64,000 nucleotides of DNA from Nocardia spumae (lineage in GTDB: Bacteria; Actinomycetota; Actinomycetes; Mycobacteriales; Mycobacteriaceae). The stretch is from positions 2,790,001-2,854,000 of the forward strand of contig NZ_JAJFZL010000001.1 of assembly GCF_020733635.1 (NCBI RefSeq). The letters run 5' to 3'. The position numbers and the translations under genes are program-made. Positions 41,166-49,610 of the stretch are shown here, in pieces (positions within the stretch are counted from its first letter, which is position 1; each line of letters opens with the position of its first letter). The notes below the pieces were generated by a model. It was given only the letters and a program-made list of their open reading frames with translations, ran no database searches and was not told where the DNA came from.

Positions 41166-43111
41166 CGGGTACTCCGCCGCCATGCCACGATGACGGCGAT
41201 CAGTACTCCGAGTGCCAGCAGCGCCGCGGCGATCACCAGCACGGTCACCGCGGTCGAGGACAACCCCGAGGAGGTGGAGGTCTTCGAGGTGCTGTGCGGC
41301 AGGCTCAATTCCACCGGATCACGCCCGGGCACCGTGAAGATCAGATCGCCGGAGAGATTCGCCCATCCCGACGACTGCGCATCCAGCCACGCCAGCGTCC
41401 GATCCAGTTCCGCCGGACCGGAGTCGGAGGTCGCCACCAGCAGTTCGCGCTCATTCTGGTGGAGCGTCTGGATCGAGGCGTACTTCTCGAACGCGTCGAC
41501 CTTGATCTCGGTGGTGCCACCGTCGGGGTGGGTCAGGCGCACCGTGTTGTTCGTCGACACCGACAGCGGCAGTGTGATGCCGTCCGGTACCCGGCCCTGC
41601 CCTGCGATGAGGATCGCCGGATGGGAGGAATCGGTGGCCTCCGACATCGTCACCCACCGTGGATCCAGTCGGGTCGAGGTGAGCCGCTGCTGTGCGGCGA
41701 TCAGGGTGATCGCGCGCGCGGCGTCGTCGTAGCCGTGGCCGTCGGCGGCGACGTTCACACTCGGCAGCAGCGCCTGCGGCAGCGCCTGGAACCCGAACGG
41801 CGGACCGCTCGGTGACGCCTCGCTGGTGACCTGCGATTCCGGGAAGATCGTGAGCGTCAGTGGCAGGTCCAGGCCGCAACCGGCGGTACCGCCGGTGGTC
41901 TGCAGTGTCACCGCCACGGTGGTGGTGCGAGCCAGGACATCGTCGGGGATGTCGATCCAGCGCTGGATGCGGCCGGAGCTCTCGGCCGCCCAGCTGGTCA
42001 CGACCCGGTCGCCGACCATCACGGTGAGCAGCCCGCTCTGGGTCGGCGGCGGCGGGGTGTAGGTGCCGGACAACAGCACCCGGATGTTGTGTGCGTTGCG
42101 GCCGAGATGGGTTTGGTCCACACCGAATTCGACCGACACCTGTCCGTGGGAGGTGGCGCTGAGCGTGCCCGCGCCGAGCTGCCCGAGGGTGGTGCTCGCG
42201 GGTGCGAGGACCGGCGGCTGGTCGATGGAACCGGCCACCGCGCCGGTATCGACGGCGACCGCGGAGACATCGCTGGTGATCAGCCGCGCCTGGTCGATGA
42301 GCGCCTCGCCTTCCCCGGTGACCAGCAGTGCGGGCGGTCCACTCGGCATCGGCGTCAGATTCGTGCCCGCGCTCGGCCCGCGCCGGATGACGACGGTGCG
42401 ATCGAAGGGGCCGTCCGGCTCGGCCGGCGTGTTCGAATTTCCGGCCAGTGCTTCGGTGACCACGCGGACCGGCTGGGTGCCGTAGTGCGCGACGACGGCG
42501 GCATCGAGTTGCAGGGCGGCGTCGATTTCCTGTGCGTCGGGCTGCGCGGGAATCGCGATCCGCAGGCGCTGCAGCAACGGTGGGAGGAAGTCGGCGATGA
42601 CGGTCGGCAGTTCCGGGGCGCCACTGAATCCGAATCGCAGATTCCGCAGCACCACGCTGTGGTCGTACCAGACGTCCGGGCACAGGCCGTCGCGCGGAAG
42701 CAGTGATACGTCGAGGGTGATCGACGCCGCCTGGCGATCGACCGGGATGCCGGTCAGCGGCAATGTCAGCGGTACCGACGTGGCCGGGCCCGCGGGCAGT
42801 TCGGCGCGGGCCGAGGTGAGATCACCGGAGCGGGCCTCGATCCAGCCGCGGGCGACATTGGCGGGCATATCGACCTGCAGGCTCAGGGTGGACGGTGTCA
42901 GCCCGGGCGGGACGGGGATGGTGAGGGAGCGCTGGTCCTGGGTGCCGCGCAGGGCCACCGTGTCGCCCAGTCCGAGCGCGCGTGAATCCACGACCAGCGG
43001 TGTGTCATTCGATGTCGCCGCGGGCGGTTGTGCCACAGCGGATATCGGGATGAAGGTCAGCAGCGCTGCCCCGGCCGCAACGAGATTGAGCAATCGCTTG
43101 GCTATAGGCAT
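41162..43111 (-). CDS. BcsB-like periplasmic exopolysaccharide protein
   Basis: A 649-residue protein with a signal peptide (about 1-27, LLNLVAAGAALLTFIPISA then AVAQP), a long beta-rich extracytoplasmic region and a C-terminal transmembrane helix (VTVLVIAAALLALGVLIAVI) with a basic tail. The start of the mature region (ALGLGDTVALRGTQDQRSLT) and repeated carbohydrate-binding-like modules resemble BcsB, which receives nascent polymer from the BcsA synthase. It leads an operon with a BcsA-like GT2. Overall similarity is weak, so the family call is from architecture and context. GAGAGGG precedes the ATG at 43111. Confidence 0.68.
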   Translation of the reverse strand: MPIAKRLLNLVAAGAALLTFIPISAVAQPPAATSNDTPLVVDSRALGLGDTVALRGTQDQRSLTIPVPPGLTPSTLSLQVDMPANVARGWIEARSGDLTSARAELPAGPATSVPLTLPLTGIPVDRQAASITLDVSLLPRDGLCPDVWYDHSVVLRNLRFGFSGAPELPTVIADFLPPLLQRLRIAIPAQPDAQEIDAALQLDAAVVAHYGTQPVRVVTEALAGNSNTPAEPDGPFDRTVVIRRGPSAGTNLTPMPSGPPALLVTGEGEALIDQARLITSDVSAVAVDTGAVAGSIDQPPVLAPASTTLGQLGAGTLSATSHGQVSVEFGVDQTHLGRNAHNIRVLLSGTYTPPPPTQSGLLTVMVGDRVVTSWAAESSGRIQRWIDIPDDVLARTTTVAVTLQTTGGTAGCGLDLPLTLTIFPESQVTSEASPSGPPFGFQALPQALLPSVNVAADGHGYDDAARAITLIAAQQRLTSTRLDPRWVTMSEATDSSHPAILIAGQGRVPDGITLPLSVSTNNTVRLTHPDGGTTEIKVDAFEKYASIQTLHQNERELLVATSDSGPAELDRTLAWLDAQSSGWANLSGDLIFTVPGRDPVELSLPHSTSKTSTSSGLSSTAVTVLVIAAALLALGVLIAVIVAWRRSTR

Positions 43112-43504
43112 CGGCGGCCCTCTCGTGGATCAGCGAACGCACACTTTCCGAACACAGGCAGCGGGGACGGGTGGCCGTCGATGCGGTCCCGGTGGCCGGG
43201 TTGCCGCAAACCGGACGCATGGGATCCGTCCGACCCGGATGCTACTGGTGGAGTGCTGGTTTCCGGGGCGCAACGCCGTCGATCGCTGGATCCGGAGCCC
43301 GGTGAGCGGCCAACGGCGGTCGTTCGGGCGAACGGTACTGCAGGCGGAATGGCAAACTAAGGGTGATTATTGCTGTTGATTAGCTACTGTGCGAGGGGTG
43401 GATACGGTAACGATCATCACGCGCCGTGTCTTCGGCGAGCGACCTCGCCGGACCGCACCCTCGGCGCGAGATCGGCGAATGCGACGCCGGCAGCGGGGAT
43501 GCCG
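43112..43504. other. divergent promoter region between the polysaccharide operon and UbiA gene
   Basis: About 390 bases without a gene. An AT-rich patch near 43350-43390 (GGGTGATTATTGCTGTTGAT) may hold the promoter of the rightward gene. I see no named operator and no micro-ORF like those at 20162 and 29901. Confidence 0.4.
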
Positions 43505-44446
43505 ATGAGCGAGGAACCGACGCATCCCGATCCGATGACGGCGGCGCGGACCCGGCCCGCGGGCTCGGTGGCGGCCGCACTCGTCGCGGCCCTGCGGCCG
43601 CGCCAGTGGGTGAAGAATCTCCTGGTGCTGGCCGCGCTCGTGCCTGCCGGAAAGAATGTCGTCACCGGTGAGTACATCGTCGACGCGGCGGCTGTCGGCC
43701 GGGTCGCGGTGGCTTTCGCGGTCTTCTGCGTGGCCTCATCGGGTATCTATCTGATCGCCGACACGGTCGGCGCGTCATCCGATCGCGCGAATTCCGCTCG
43801 CCGCTATCGACCGATCGCGGCAGGACTCGTGCCGGCACCGGTGGCCTGCGTGCTGGGGGCCGTACTACTCGCCGCGGCGGTCCTCGTCTCGCTGGCCGTG
43901 TCCTGGCAGCTCGCCTTCGTGACCGCGATGTTCATCGCGATGCAGTTGTCGTACTGGCTCGCGCTGACCGAAGTCGCGGTCATCGACATCTGCCTCGTCG
44001 CCGGAGGATTTCTGGTGCGAGCGATCGCGGGCGGCGTCGCGGCCGAGGTTCGGTTGTCGATGTGGTTCCTGTTGGTGACGGCCTCGGGATCGGTTTTCGT
44101 CGCCGCGGGAAAACGCTACGCGGAGTTGATGATCGCCCGCGACACCGGTGCTCGGATGCGTGCCTCGCTGCAGTACTACACCCCCACCTATCTGCGCTTC
44201 GTGTGGACCATGGCGGCGACGGCTCTGGTCGTCTTCTACAGCCTGTGGGCCTTCGAACCCGCCCGCTCCGACAGCATCTGGTTCGAACTGTCGCTGATCC
44301 CGTTCACCATGGCCGTGCTGCGCTACGCCGTATCGATCGACGGGGCGGAGGCAGACGAACCCGAGGAGATCGCCCTGCACAGCGCCCGCCTGCAACTGCT
44401 GGCCCTGGTGTGGATCGTGGCGCTGCTCATCGCCGTCTACCACTGA
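43505..44446 (+). CDS. UbiA-family prenyltransferase (decaprenyl-phosphate phosphoribosyltransferase-like)
   Basis: A 313-residue protein with about eight to nine helices. ALRPRQWVKNLLVLAALVPA and RYRPIAAGLVP are typical of actinobacterial decaprenyl-phosphate 5-phosphoribosyltransferase (Rv3806c UbiA), which makes the arabinan precursor. The second motif region EVAVIDICLVAGGFLVRAIA fits too. In the first Asp-rich motif the usual NDxxD is changed to ADTVG (IADTVGASSDR), keeping only one of the first two acidic residues plus a later Asp. This may be a paralogue with a different role. Start ATG 43505 or 43499; both are plausible. Confidence 0.8.
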   Translation: MSEEPTHPDPMTAARTRPAGSVAAALVAALRPRQWVKNLLVLAALVPAGKNVVTGEYIVDAAAVGRVAVAFAVFCVASSGIYLIADTVGASSDRANSARRYRPIAAGLVPAPVACVLGAVLLAAAVLVSLAVSWQLAFVTAMFIAMQLSYWLALTEVAVIDICLVAGGFLVRAIAGGVAAEVRLSMWFLLVTASGSVFVAAGKRYAELMIARDTGARMRASLQYYTPTYLRFVWTMAATALVVFYSLWAFEPARSDSIWFELSLIPFTMAVLRYAVSIDGAEADEPEEIALHSARLQLLALVWIVALLIAVYH

Positions 44447-44486
44447 CCGGGCGTCGGACCGATCGTCGTCGCGGCGGCGAAGGGGT

Positions 44487-44534
44487 GAAGCCGGGCAGCG
44501 GGGCGATGGGTCTTCGACCGCGCTGCCCGGCTTC
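44487..44534. terminator. bidirectional hairpin between UbiA and E2 genes
   Basis: GAAGCCGGGCAGCG (44487-44500) and CGCTGCCCGGCTTC (44521-44534) form a perfect 14-bp stem with a 20-base loop between the convergent genes. Confidence 0.82.
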
Positions 44535-44559
44535 GGGGTTGTGACGTGCGCGGTAGCGG

Positions 44560-45789
44560 CTAGGTCACAATCCGCAGGGGGTGTTCGATCAGGTCTTTCA
44601 ATTGCGCGAGGAATTGCGCGGCCACCGCGCCGTCGATCGCGCGGTGATCCGCGGACATGGTGACGCGCAGGATCTTCCGGCTCACCACATCGTCACCGTC
44701 GAGCCGGAGTTCGTCGGTCGCGGCGCCCACGGCCAGGATGGCGCATTCGGGTGGGTTGATGACGGCGGTGAAATGTTCGATGCCGTACATGCCGAGATTG
44801 GAGATGGTGAAGGTACCGCCGCTCATCTCCTCGGCCCGCAGTTTGCGATCGCGTGCCCGCCGCGCCTTGTCCAGGGTCTCGGTGGCGATGGCGGACACCG
44901 GTTTGAGATCGGCGTCGCGGATCACGGGAACCAGCAGACCGGCGGGGGTGGCGACCGCGACGCCCAGGTGAATTCCCCGGTGCCGCAACAGGGTGTCCCC
45001 GCCGAAGGAGACATTGACGGCCGGGTTCGCCCGCAGGGTGACAGCGACAGCCTTGACGAGCAGATCGTTGACGCTGACCTTGCCCGCCCCCGCCTCGGCC
45101 AGCGTCTCGTTGATCCGCGCGCGGAACGCCAGCAGATCGGTCACGTCGATCGCGCTGGTCAGGTAGATGTGCGGCGCGTGTTGTTTGCTCTCGGTGAGCC
45201 GTACGGCCGACACTCGCTGAATGCTGGTCAAGGGGATCTCGTCGTAGTCGCCGGCCACCGGGACCGTGGCGGTATCGACGGCCGCCGACACCGGAGTCTC
45301 CGGCGTGTGGCTCTCCGGAACACCGGAAACGGTTGCCGTGTGCGCGGTTTCGACGTCGTGACGAGTTACCCGCCCGCCGGGGCCGGTTCCGGTGACAGCG
45401 GTGATGTCGACACCGAGCTCGCGAGCGATCTTGCGGGCCAGGGGTGAGGATTTGTGCCGGCCGTCGGGTGCGGTGGCCGCGGGTGCGGCCGGTGACGGCG
45501 CCGCGGCCGCGGTGGCTGCCGCACCGGTGGGCGCCGGGGTCGTGTCGGCTCCGCTGCCGTCGCCGACGACGGCGATCGGCTCACCGATGGGAACGCGGGT
45601 TCCCACGACGGCGATGATCCGTTCGAGGACCCCGTCGTCGTAGGCCTCGAGTTCCATGAGGGCCTTGTCGGTCTCGATCTCGGCGAGGACTTCGCCGCGG
45701 GTGACGGTATCGCCGACCTGTTTGAGCCAGTTCGCGACGACGCCGTCCTCCATGGTGTCGGAGAGCCGGGGCATGGTGATGTCGGGCAA
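44560..45789 (-). CDS. pdhC: dihydrolipoamide acyltransferase (E2)
   Basis: The E2 core of a 2-oxoacid dehydrogenase complex, 409 residues with a single lipoyl domain (1-80; the lipoylated Lys42 is in EIETDKALMELE). An Ala/Pro-rich linker follows, then a peripheral-subunit-binding domain (about 118-150, SPLARKIARELGVDITAVTG) and the acyltransferase domain with His382 and Asp386 in SADHRAIDGAVAAQFL. The substrate, pyruvate or a branched-chain 2-oxoacid, is set by E1. The start is TTG 45789, with AGAGGA upstream. It is the last gene of the E3-E1alpha-E1beta-E2 operon, 11 bases after the E1beta stop. Confidence 0.93.
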   Translation of the reverse strand: MPDITMPRLSDTMEDGVVANWLKQVGDTVTRGEVLAEIETDKALMELEAYDDGVLERIIAVVGTRVPIGEPIAVVGDGSGADTTPAPTGAAATAAAAPSPAAPAATAPDGRHKSSPLARKIARELGVDITAVTGTGPGGRVTRHDVETAHTATVSGVPESHTPETPVSAAVDTATVPVAGDYDEIPLTSIQRVSAVRLTESKQHAPHIYLTSAIDVTDLLAFRARINETLAEAGAGKVSVNDLLVKAVAVTLRANPAVNVSFGGDTLLRHRGIHLGVAVATPAGLLVPVIRDADLKPVSAIATETLDKARRARDRKLRAEEMSGGTFTISNLGMYGIEHFTAVINPPECAILAVGAATDELRLDGDDVVSRKILRVTMSADHRAIDGAVAAQFLAQLKDLIEHPLRIVT

Positions 45790-45800
45790 AGGGATTCCTC

Positions 45801-46793
45801 TCAGCGTCGCTTACCCACGGCCGCAAGGGTTTCCACCGCGGCGGTGTAGAGCGAGTCGACAGACGGCAGCGCCAGCTTCTCCAGTGGTTTGGCGTAGGGC
45901 AGCGGCACCTCGGCCATGGCCACGCGGCGCACCGGCGCATCGAGATAGTCGAAGGCGCCGTCGGAGATCGAGGCCGCGATCTCGGCGCCGATACCGTAGG
46001 TGAGCCAATCGTCCTCACCGATGACCGCGCACCCGGTCTTGCGCACCGAGCGGATGAGAGTGTCGCGATCGAGCGGACGCAGACTGCGCAGATCGATCAC
46101 CTCCGCCGAGATGCCCTCGGCCGCGAGTTTCTCCGCGACCTGGGTGCACACGGTGGCCATGCGCGAGTAGCCGATCAGGGTGATGTCGGCACCCGGACGG
46201 GTGACAGCGGCCTTGCCGATCTGTGCCGGCGGCAGATCGTGCGGCACTTCACCTTTGGTGTTGTACAGCGACAGGTTCTCCAGGAACAACACCGGATCCT
46301 CGTCCTCGATCGCGGCCTCGAGCAGGGCCCGCGCGTCGGCGGGGGTGCTGGGTGCGACGACCTTGAGGCCGGGGACGAAGGCGTAGTACAGCTCGATGTT
46401 CTGCGAATGGGTCGCGCCCAGCTGCTGTCCGCCGCCACCGGGGGTGCGGATCACCATCGGCACACTGGTCTGCCCGCCGAACATGCCGTAGATCTTGGCG
46501 GCGTGGTTGACGATCTGATCCAGTGCCAGCAGGGAGAAGTTGATCGTCATGATCTCGACGATCGGGCGCAGGCCGAGCATGGCGGCGCCGATGGCCGCCC
46601 CCACGAATCCCTCCTCGGCGATCGGGGTGTCGCGCACCCGCTTGTCGCCGAACTCGTCGAGCAGTCCGGCGGTGATCTTGTAGGAGCCCTCGAAGACGCC
46701 GATCTCCTCACCGATGAGGACGATGTCGTCGTCGCGCCGCATCTGGTCGCGCAGGGTCTCGCGCAGCGCTTCGCGATAGGTCATGACAGGCAC
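45801..46793 (-). CDS. pdhB: 2-oxoacid dehydrogenase E1 component, beta subunit
   Basis: The E1 beta subunit (330 residues), which binds thiamine diphosphate together with E1 alpha. It opens MTYREALRETLRDQMRRDD and has the family segments IGEEIGVFEGSYKITAGLLD, TPIAEEGFVGAAIGAAMLGL, RPIVEIMTINFSLLALDQI and VIDLRSLRPLDRDTL. The GTG at 46793 is chosen because GAGGA lies 7 bases upstream; an ATG three codons later is the alternative. The gene follows E1 alpha by 10 bases. The pair resembles pyruvate dehydrogenase of the Gram-positive type. Confidence 0.93.
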   Translation of the reverse strand: MPVMTYREALRETLRDQMRRDDDIVLIGEEIGVFEGSYKITAGLLDEFGDKRVRDTPIAEEGFVGAAIGAAMLGLRPIVEIMTINFSLLALDQIVNHAAKIYGMFGGQTSVPMVIRTPGGGGQQLGATHSQNIELYYAFVPGLKVVAPSTPADARALLEAAIEDEDPVLFLENLSLYNTKGEVPHDLPPAQIGKAAVTRPGADITLIGYSRMATVCTQVAEKLAAEGISAEVIDLRSLRPLDRDTLIRSVRKTGCAVIGEDDWLTYGIGAEIAASISDGAFDYLDAPVRRVAMAEVPLPYAKPLEKLALPSVDSLYTAAVETLAAVGKRR

Positions 46794-46803
46794 AGGGTGG
46801 TCC

Positions 46804-47967
46804 TCAGGCGGTGAAGAGCGGATCGGCGGGCAGGCGGCGGGAATCGCCGGGCACCGGGGTGGCGTAGTTGTAATCGAACAGGCTCGACGGTTCCGGATGC
46901 GGGCTCGCGTCGGCGAACTCCACCGCGGCCGCGACCTCGGCGGTGACCTCCTGTTCGATGACGGCGGCCGAATCCTCGGTCAGGACACCGGCGTCGAGCA
47001 GCGCGGCCTGCCAGCGTGTGATCGGGTCGTGCTCCCGCGCCACCGACACCGCTTCGCTGGTGCGGTATTTCGCCGGATCGACCACCGAGTGGCCCTTGAG
47101 CCGATGGCTCATCGCTTCCAGCAGCGCCGGTGTGCCCGTGCGGCGCGCGGACTCGATGAGTTCGCTCGCCGCGTCGCGCACGGCCAGCACATCGGTGCCG
47201 TCGACGCGTTCGCCGCGCATGCGGTAGGCCGCGGCCCGCTTCCACAGATCCGGCTCGGCGGAGGACTTCTCGACGGTGGTGCCCATACCGGTGCGGTTGT
47301 TGACCACCAGGAACACGATCGGCAACTTCCACAGCGCGGCCAGGTTCAGCGATTCGTGGAAGGCGCCGATATTGGTCGTGCCCTCGCCCATCTGGCACAC
47401 CACGACATCGTCGCCGCCGCGGTAGTCGATGGCCAGCGCGGCGCCGACGGCCAGCGGAACCTGGCCGCCCACGATGGCATAACCACCGAGCAGCCGAGTG
47501 TCGGTGTCGTACATGTGCATCGAGCCGCCCCACCCTTTGGAGGTGCCGGTGGTCCGGCCGTACAGTTCGGCCATCACGCGCCCCGGCTCGATTCCCTTGG
47601 CCAGCGCGTAACCGTGTTCGCGATAGTTGGTGAACAGGTAGTCGGTGCGTCGCATCGCGGCACCGAGCCCGACCACGGTGGCTTCCTCACCCAGATTGAG
47701 GTGGCAGTAGCCGCCGATCTTGGCCTGCTGATAGCTCTGGGCGGTGCGTTCCTCGAACCGGCGTACGAACAGCATGTCCCGGTAGAGACGACGGAGGGTG
47801 CCGGGATCCTCGGCGGTGACGCGGGACTGCGACGAGGTGGTGTCGGCGGTCCGGTCGACCAGCAGGTCCGCGTTCGGTGCGGCCTGCGGGGCTTCGTCGG
47901 CCGCTGGCCGGGCTTTCGCGCGCCGGCCGGACTTGCGTGGGGCCTGCTGCGGGGTTGCGGTAGTCAC
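46804..47967 (-). CDS. pdhA: 2-oxoacid dehydrogenase E1 component, alpha subunit
   Basis: The E1 alpha subunit, 387 residues. Thiamine diphosphate binding is marked by GEGTTNIGAFHESLNLAAL (GEG for the usual GDG) and VVNN. Upstream it has HLNLGEEATVVGLGAAM, KGWGGSMHMYD and GGQVPLAVGAALA, and downstream RTGTPALLEAMSHRLKGHSV. The first 45 residues are a charged, Ala/Pro-rich extension. I chose GTG 47967, which has GAGGAG 7 bases upstream; the frame is also open from TTG 47982. The substrate is inferred to be pyruvate from family likeness; acetoin or branched-chain oxoacids cannot be excluded. Confidence 0.93.
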   Translation of the reverse strand: MTTATPQQAPRKSGRRAKARPAADEAPQAAPNADLLVDRTADTTSSQSRVTAEDPGTLRRLYRDMLFVRRFEERTAQSYQQAKIGGYCHLNLGEEATVVGLGAAMRRTDYLFTNYREHGYALAKGIEPGRVMAELYGRTTGTSKGWGGSMHMYDTDTRLLGGYAIVGGQVPLAVGAALAIDYRGGDDVVVCQMGEGTTNIGAFHESLNLAALWKLPIVFLVVNNRTGMGTTVEKSSAEPDLWKRAAAYRMRGERVDGTDVLAVRDAASELIESARRTGTPALLEAMSHRLKGHSVVDPAKYRTSEAVSVAREHDPITRWQAALLDAGVLTEDSAAVIEQEVTAEVAAAVEFADASPHPEPSSLFDYNYATPVPGDSRRLPADPLFTA

Positions 47968-47978
47968 GGTGGTGCTCC

Positions 47979-49436
47979 TCAACGCGTGCGGGGCGGGGTG
48001 ATGTGGACCGGCAGGCCGAGCCCGGTCAGGGCCGCCTCCATGCCGATCTCACCCAGGGTGGGGTGGGCGTGAATGGTGTCGGCGAGCTCGTCGAGAGTCG
48101 CCTCGAGCGATATCGCCAGTGCGCCTTCGGTGATCAGATCGCTGGCCGACGGGCCGATGATGTGCACGCCGAGGACTTCCCGATACCGGGCCCCGGCGAC
48201 GATCTTGCAGAAGCCCTCGGTGTCGCCGAACGATTTCGCGCGCCCGAGTGCGGCGAACGGGAAAGTGGCGGTGACGATCTCGTGTCCGGCCTGCCGGGCC
48301 GCCTGCTCGGTCAGCCCGACGCTCGCGATCTCCGGATGGGTGAACGTCGCCGCGGGGATGACCGTGTAGTCGATGCGCGCGTCGTGCCCGGCGACGACGT
48401 CGGCCGCGGTCAGGCCCTGATGGGAGGCCACATGGGCCAGCAGCGCCCGACCGGTGACATCACCGATGGCGTAGACGTGCTCGACGGCGGTCCGCAGCCG
48501 ATCGTCGACGGGGATGAAACCCCGTGCGTCCGTGTCGATCCCGGCGTGATCCAGATCGAGGTGGGCGGTGTTCGGGCGGCGGCCCACACCGATGAGCACG
48601 ACGTCGGCATCGATCTCCCGAGGCGAGGTTCCACCCACGTCGACGACCAGTCCATCGCCGGCCCGCGCGATGCCGGTGACCGTGGAGCCGGTCAGGATCG
48701 TGATGCCGCGCTTGGCGAAGGAGCGGCCCAGGGCGGCGCCGATCTCCTCGTCCTCCGCCGGGACCAGGCGATCCCGCATCTCGACGACGGTCACCTCGGC
48801 GCCGAGGGTGGCGAACAGGCTGGCCCATTCGGCGCCGACCGCACTGCCGCCGATCACGACCAGCCGCCGGGGCACCTCGCTCAGCCCGAAGGCGCCGTCG
48901 GAGGTGATGACGCCCGGTAGGTCGGCGCCGGGTACGGGGAGCTGCGCCGGCACCGATCCGGTCGCGATGACGACGTCGGTGGCATCGACCGTGCGGGTCG
49001 CGGTGGCGGTCGGCGCGGCGCCGTAGCGCGGTCCGTCCGGGAAGATCGGTGACGGACCCGGCTCGAACACCTCGACGGTGGTCGGGCCGACGAATCGGGC
49101 ATGCCCCTCGATCACGGTGACGCCGTTGGCTTTCAACAAACCCGCGACACCGTTGGTGAGGTCGCTGACGATGCCGTCCTTGCGTTTGCGCACCGCGGCG
49201 AAGTCGAGGCGAACGTTGTCGGCGTGGATTCCGAACTCGGCCGCGGCGGTGACGGTGTGGAATACCTCGGCCGACCGCAACATGGCCTTGGTGGGGATGC
49301 AGCCCCAGTTCAGGCAGACCCCGCCCGGGCGTTCCTTTTCCACCAGCCCGACCCGCAGGCCGCGCTGGGCCGCACGGATCGCCGCGACGTAGCCGCCGGG
49401 CCCTCCGCCCACGATCAAGAGATCGAATTCCGGCAC
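47979..49436 (-). CDS. lpdA: dihydrolipoamide dehydrogenase (E3)
   Basis: A 485-residue FAD flavoprotein that reoxidises the dihydrolipoyl group of E2 with NAD+. Landmarks are the FAD motif LIVGGGPGGYVAAIRAAQRG, the redox disulfide Cys41/Cys46 (GVCLNWGCIPTKAM), the NAD-binding VVIGGSAVGAEWASLFATLG, the FAD GD motif in HVYAIGDVTGRALLAH and the active-site His-Glu dyad at 458/463 in HAHPTLGEIG. The GTG at 49436 has GAGGAG upstream. It is the first gene of the operon, which is unusual since E3 is often last or elsewhere. Confidence 0.95.
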   Translation of the reverse strand: MPEFDLLIVGGGPGGYVAAIRAAQRGLRVGLVEKERPGGVCLNWGCIPTKAMLRSAEVFHTVTAAAEFGIHADNVRLDFAAVRKRKDGIVSDLTNGVAGLLKANGVTVIEGHARFVGPTTVEVFEPGPSPIFPDGPRYGAAPTATATRTVDATDVVIATGSVPAQLPVPGADLPGVITSDGAFGLSEVPRRLVVIGGSAVGAEWASLFATLGAEVTVVEMRDRLVPAEDEEIGAALGRSFAKRGITILTGSTVTGIARAGDGLVVDVGGTSPREIDADVVLIGVGRRPNTAHLDLDHAGIDTDARGFIPVDDRLRTAVEHVYAIGDVTGRALLAHVASHQGLTAADVVAGHDARIDYTVIPAATFTHPEIASVGLTEQAARQAGHEIVTATFPFAALGRAKSFGDTEGFCKIVAGARYREVLGVHIIGPSASDLITEGALAISLEATLDELADTIHAHPTLGEIGMEAALTGLGLPVHITPPRTR

Positions 49437-49560
49437 TTGTGGTGCTCCTCGTCCTGGATAAGTGACCCGAATCCGGTTGTGGTGCGGGCCATCAGGAGTG
49501 GAGTCTGCTCGGTGCCGGAGGTCCGGGCAATTCCCCGCAAGCCCAGGAATCGGGGCGCAA

Positions 49561-49581
49561 AATTGGGCGCTGCGCCCAATT
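49561..49581. terminator. perfect hairpin between the PucR gene and lpdA
   Basis: AATTGGGCGC and GCGCCCAATT flank one base, giving a perfect palindrome 30 bases after the PucR stop and about 125 bases before lpdA. It probably ends the PucR transcript; an operator role for the dehydrogenase operon is also possible. Confidence 0.6.
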
Positions 49582-49610
49582 CGGAGCCTCCGCCGAGGTA
49601 GTGCCGCGGC

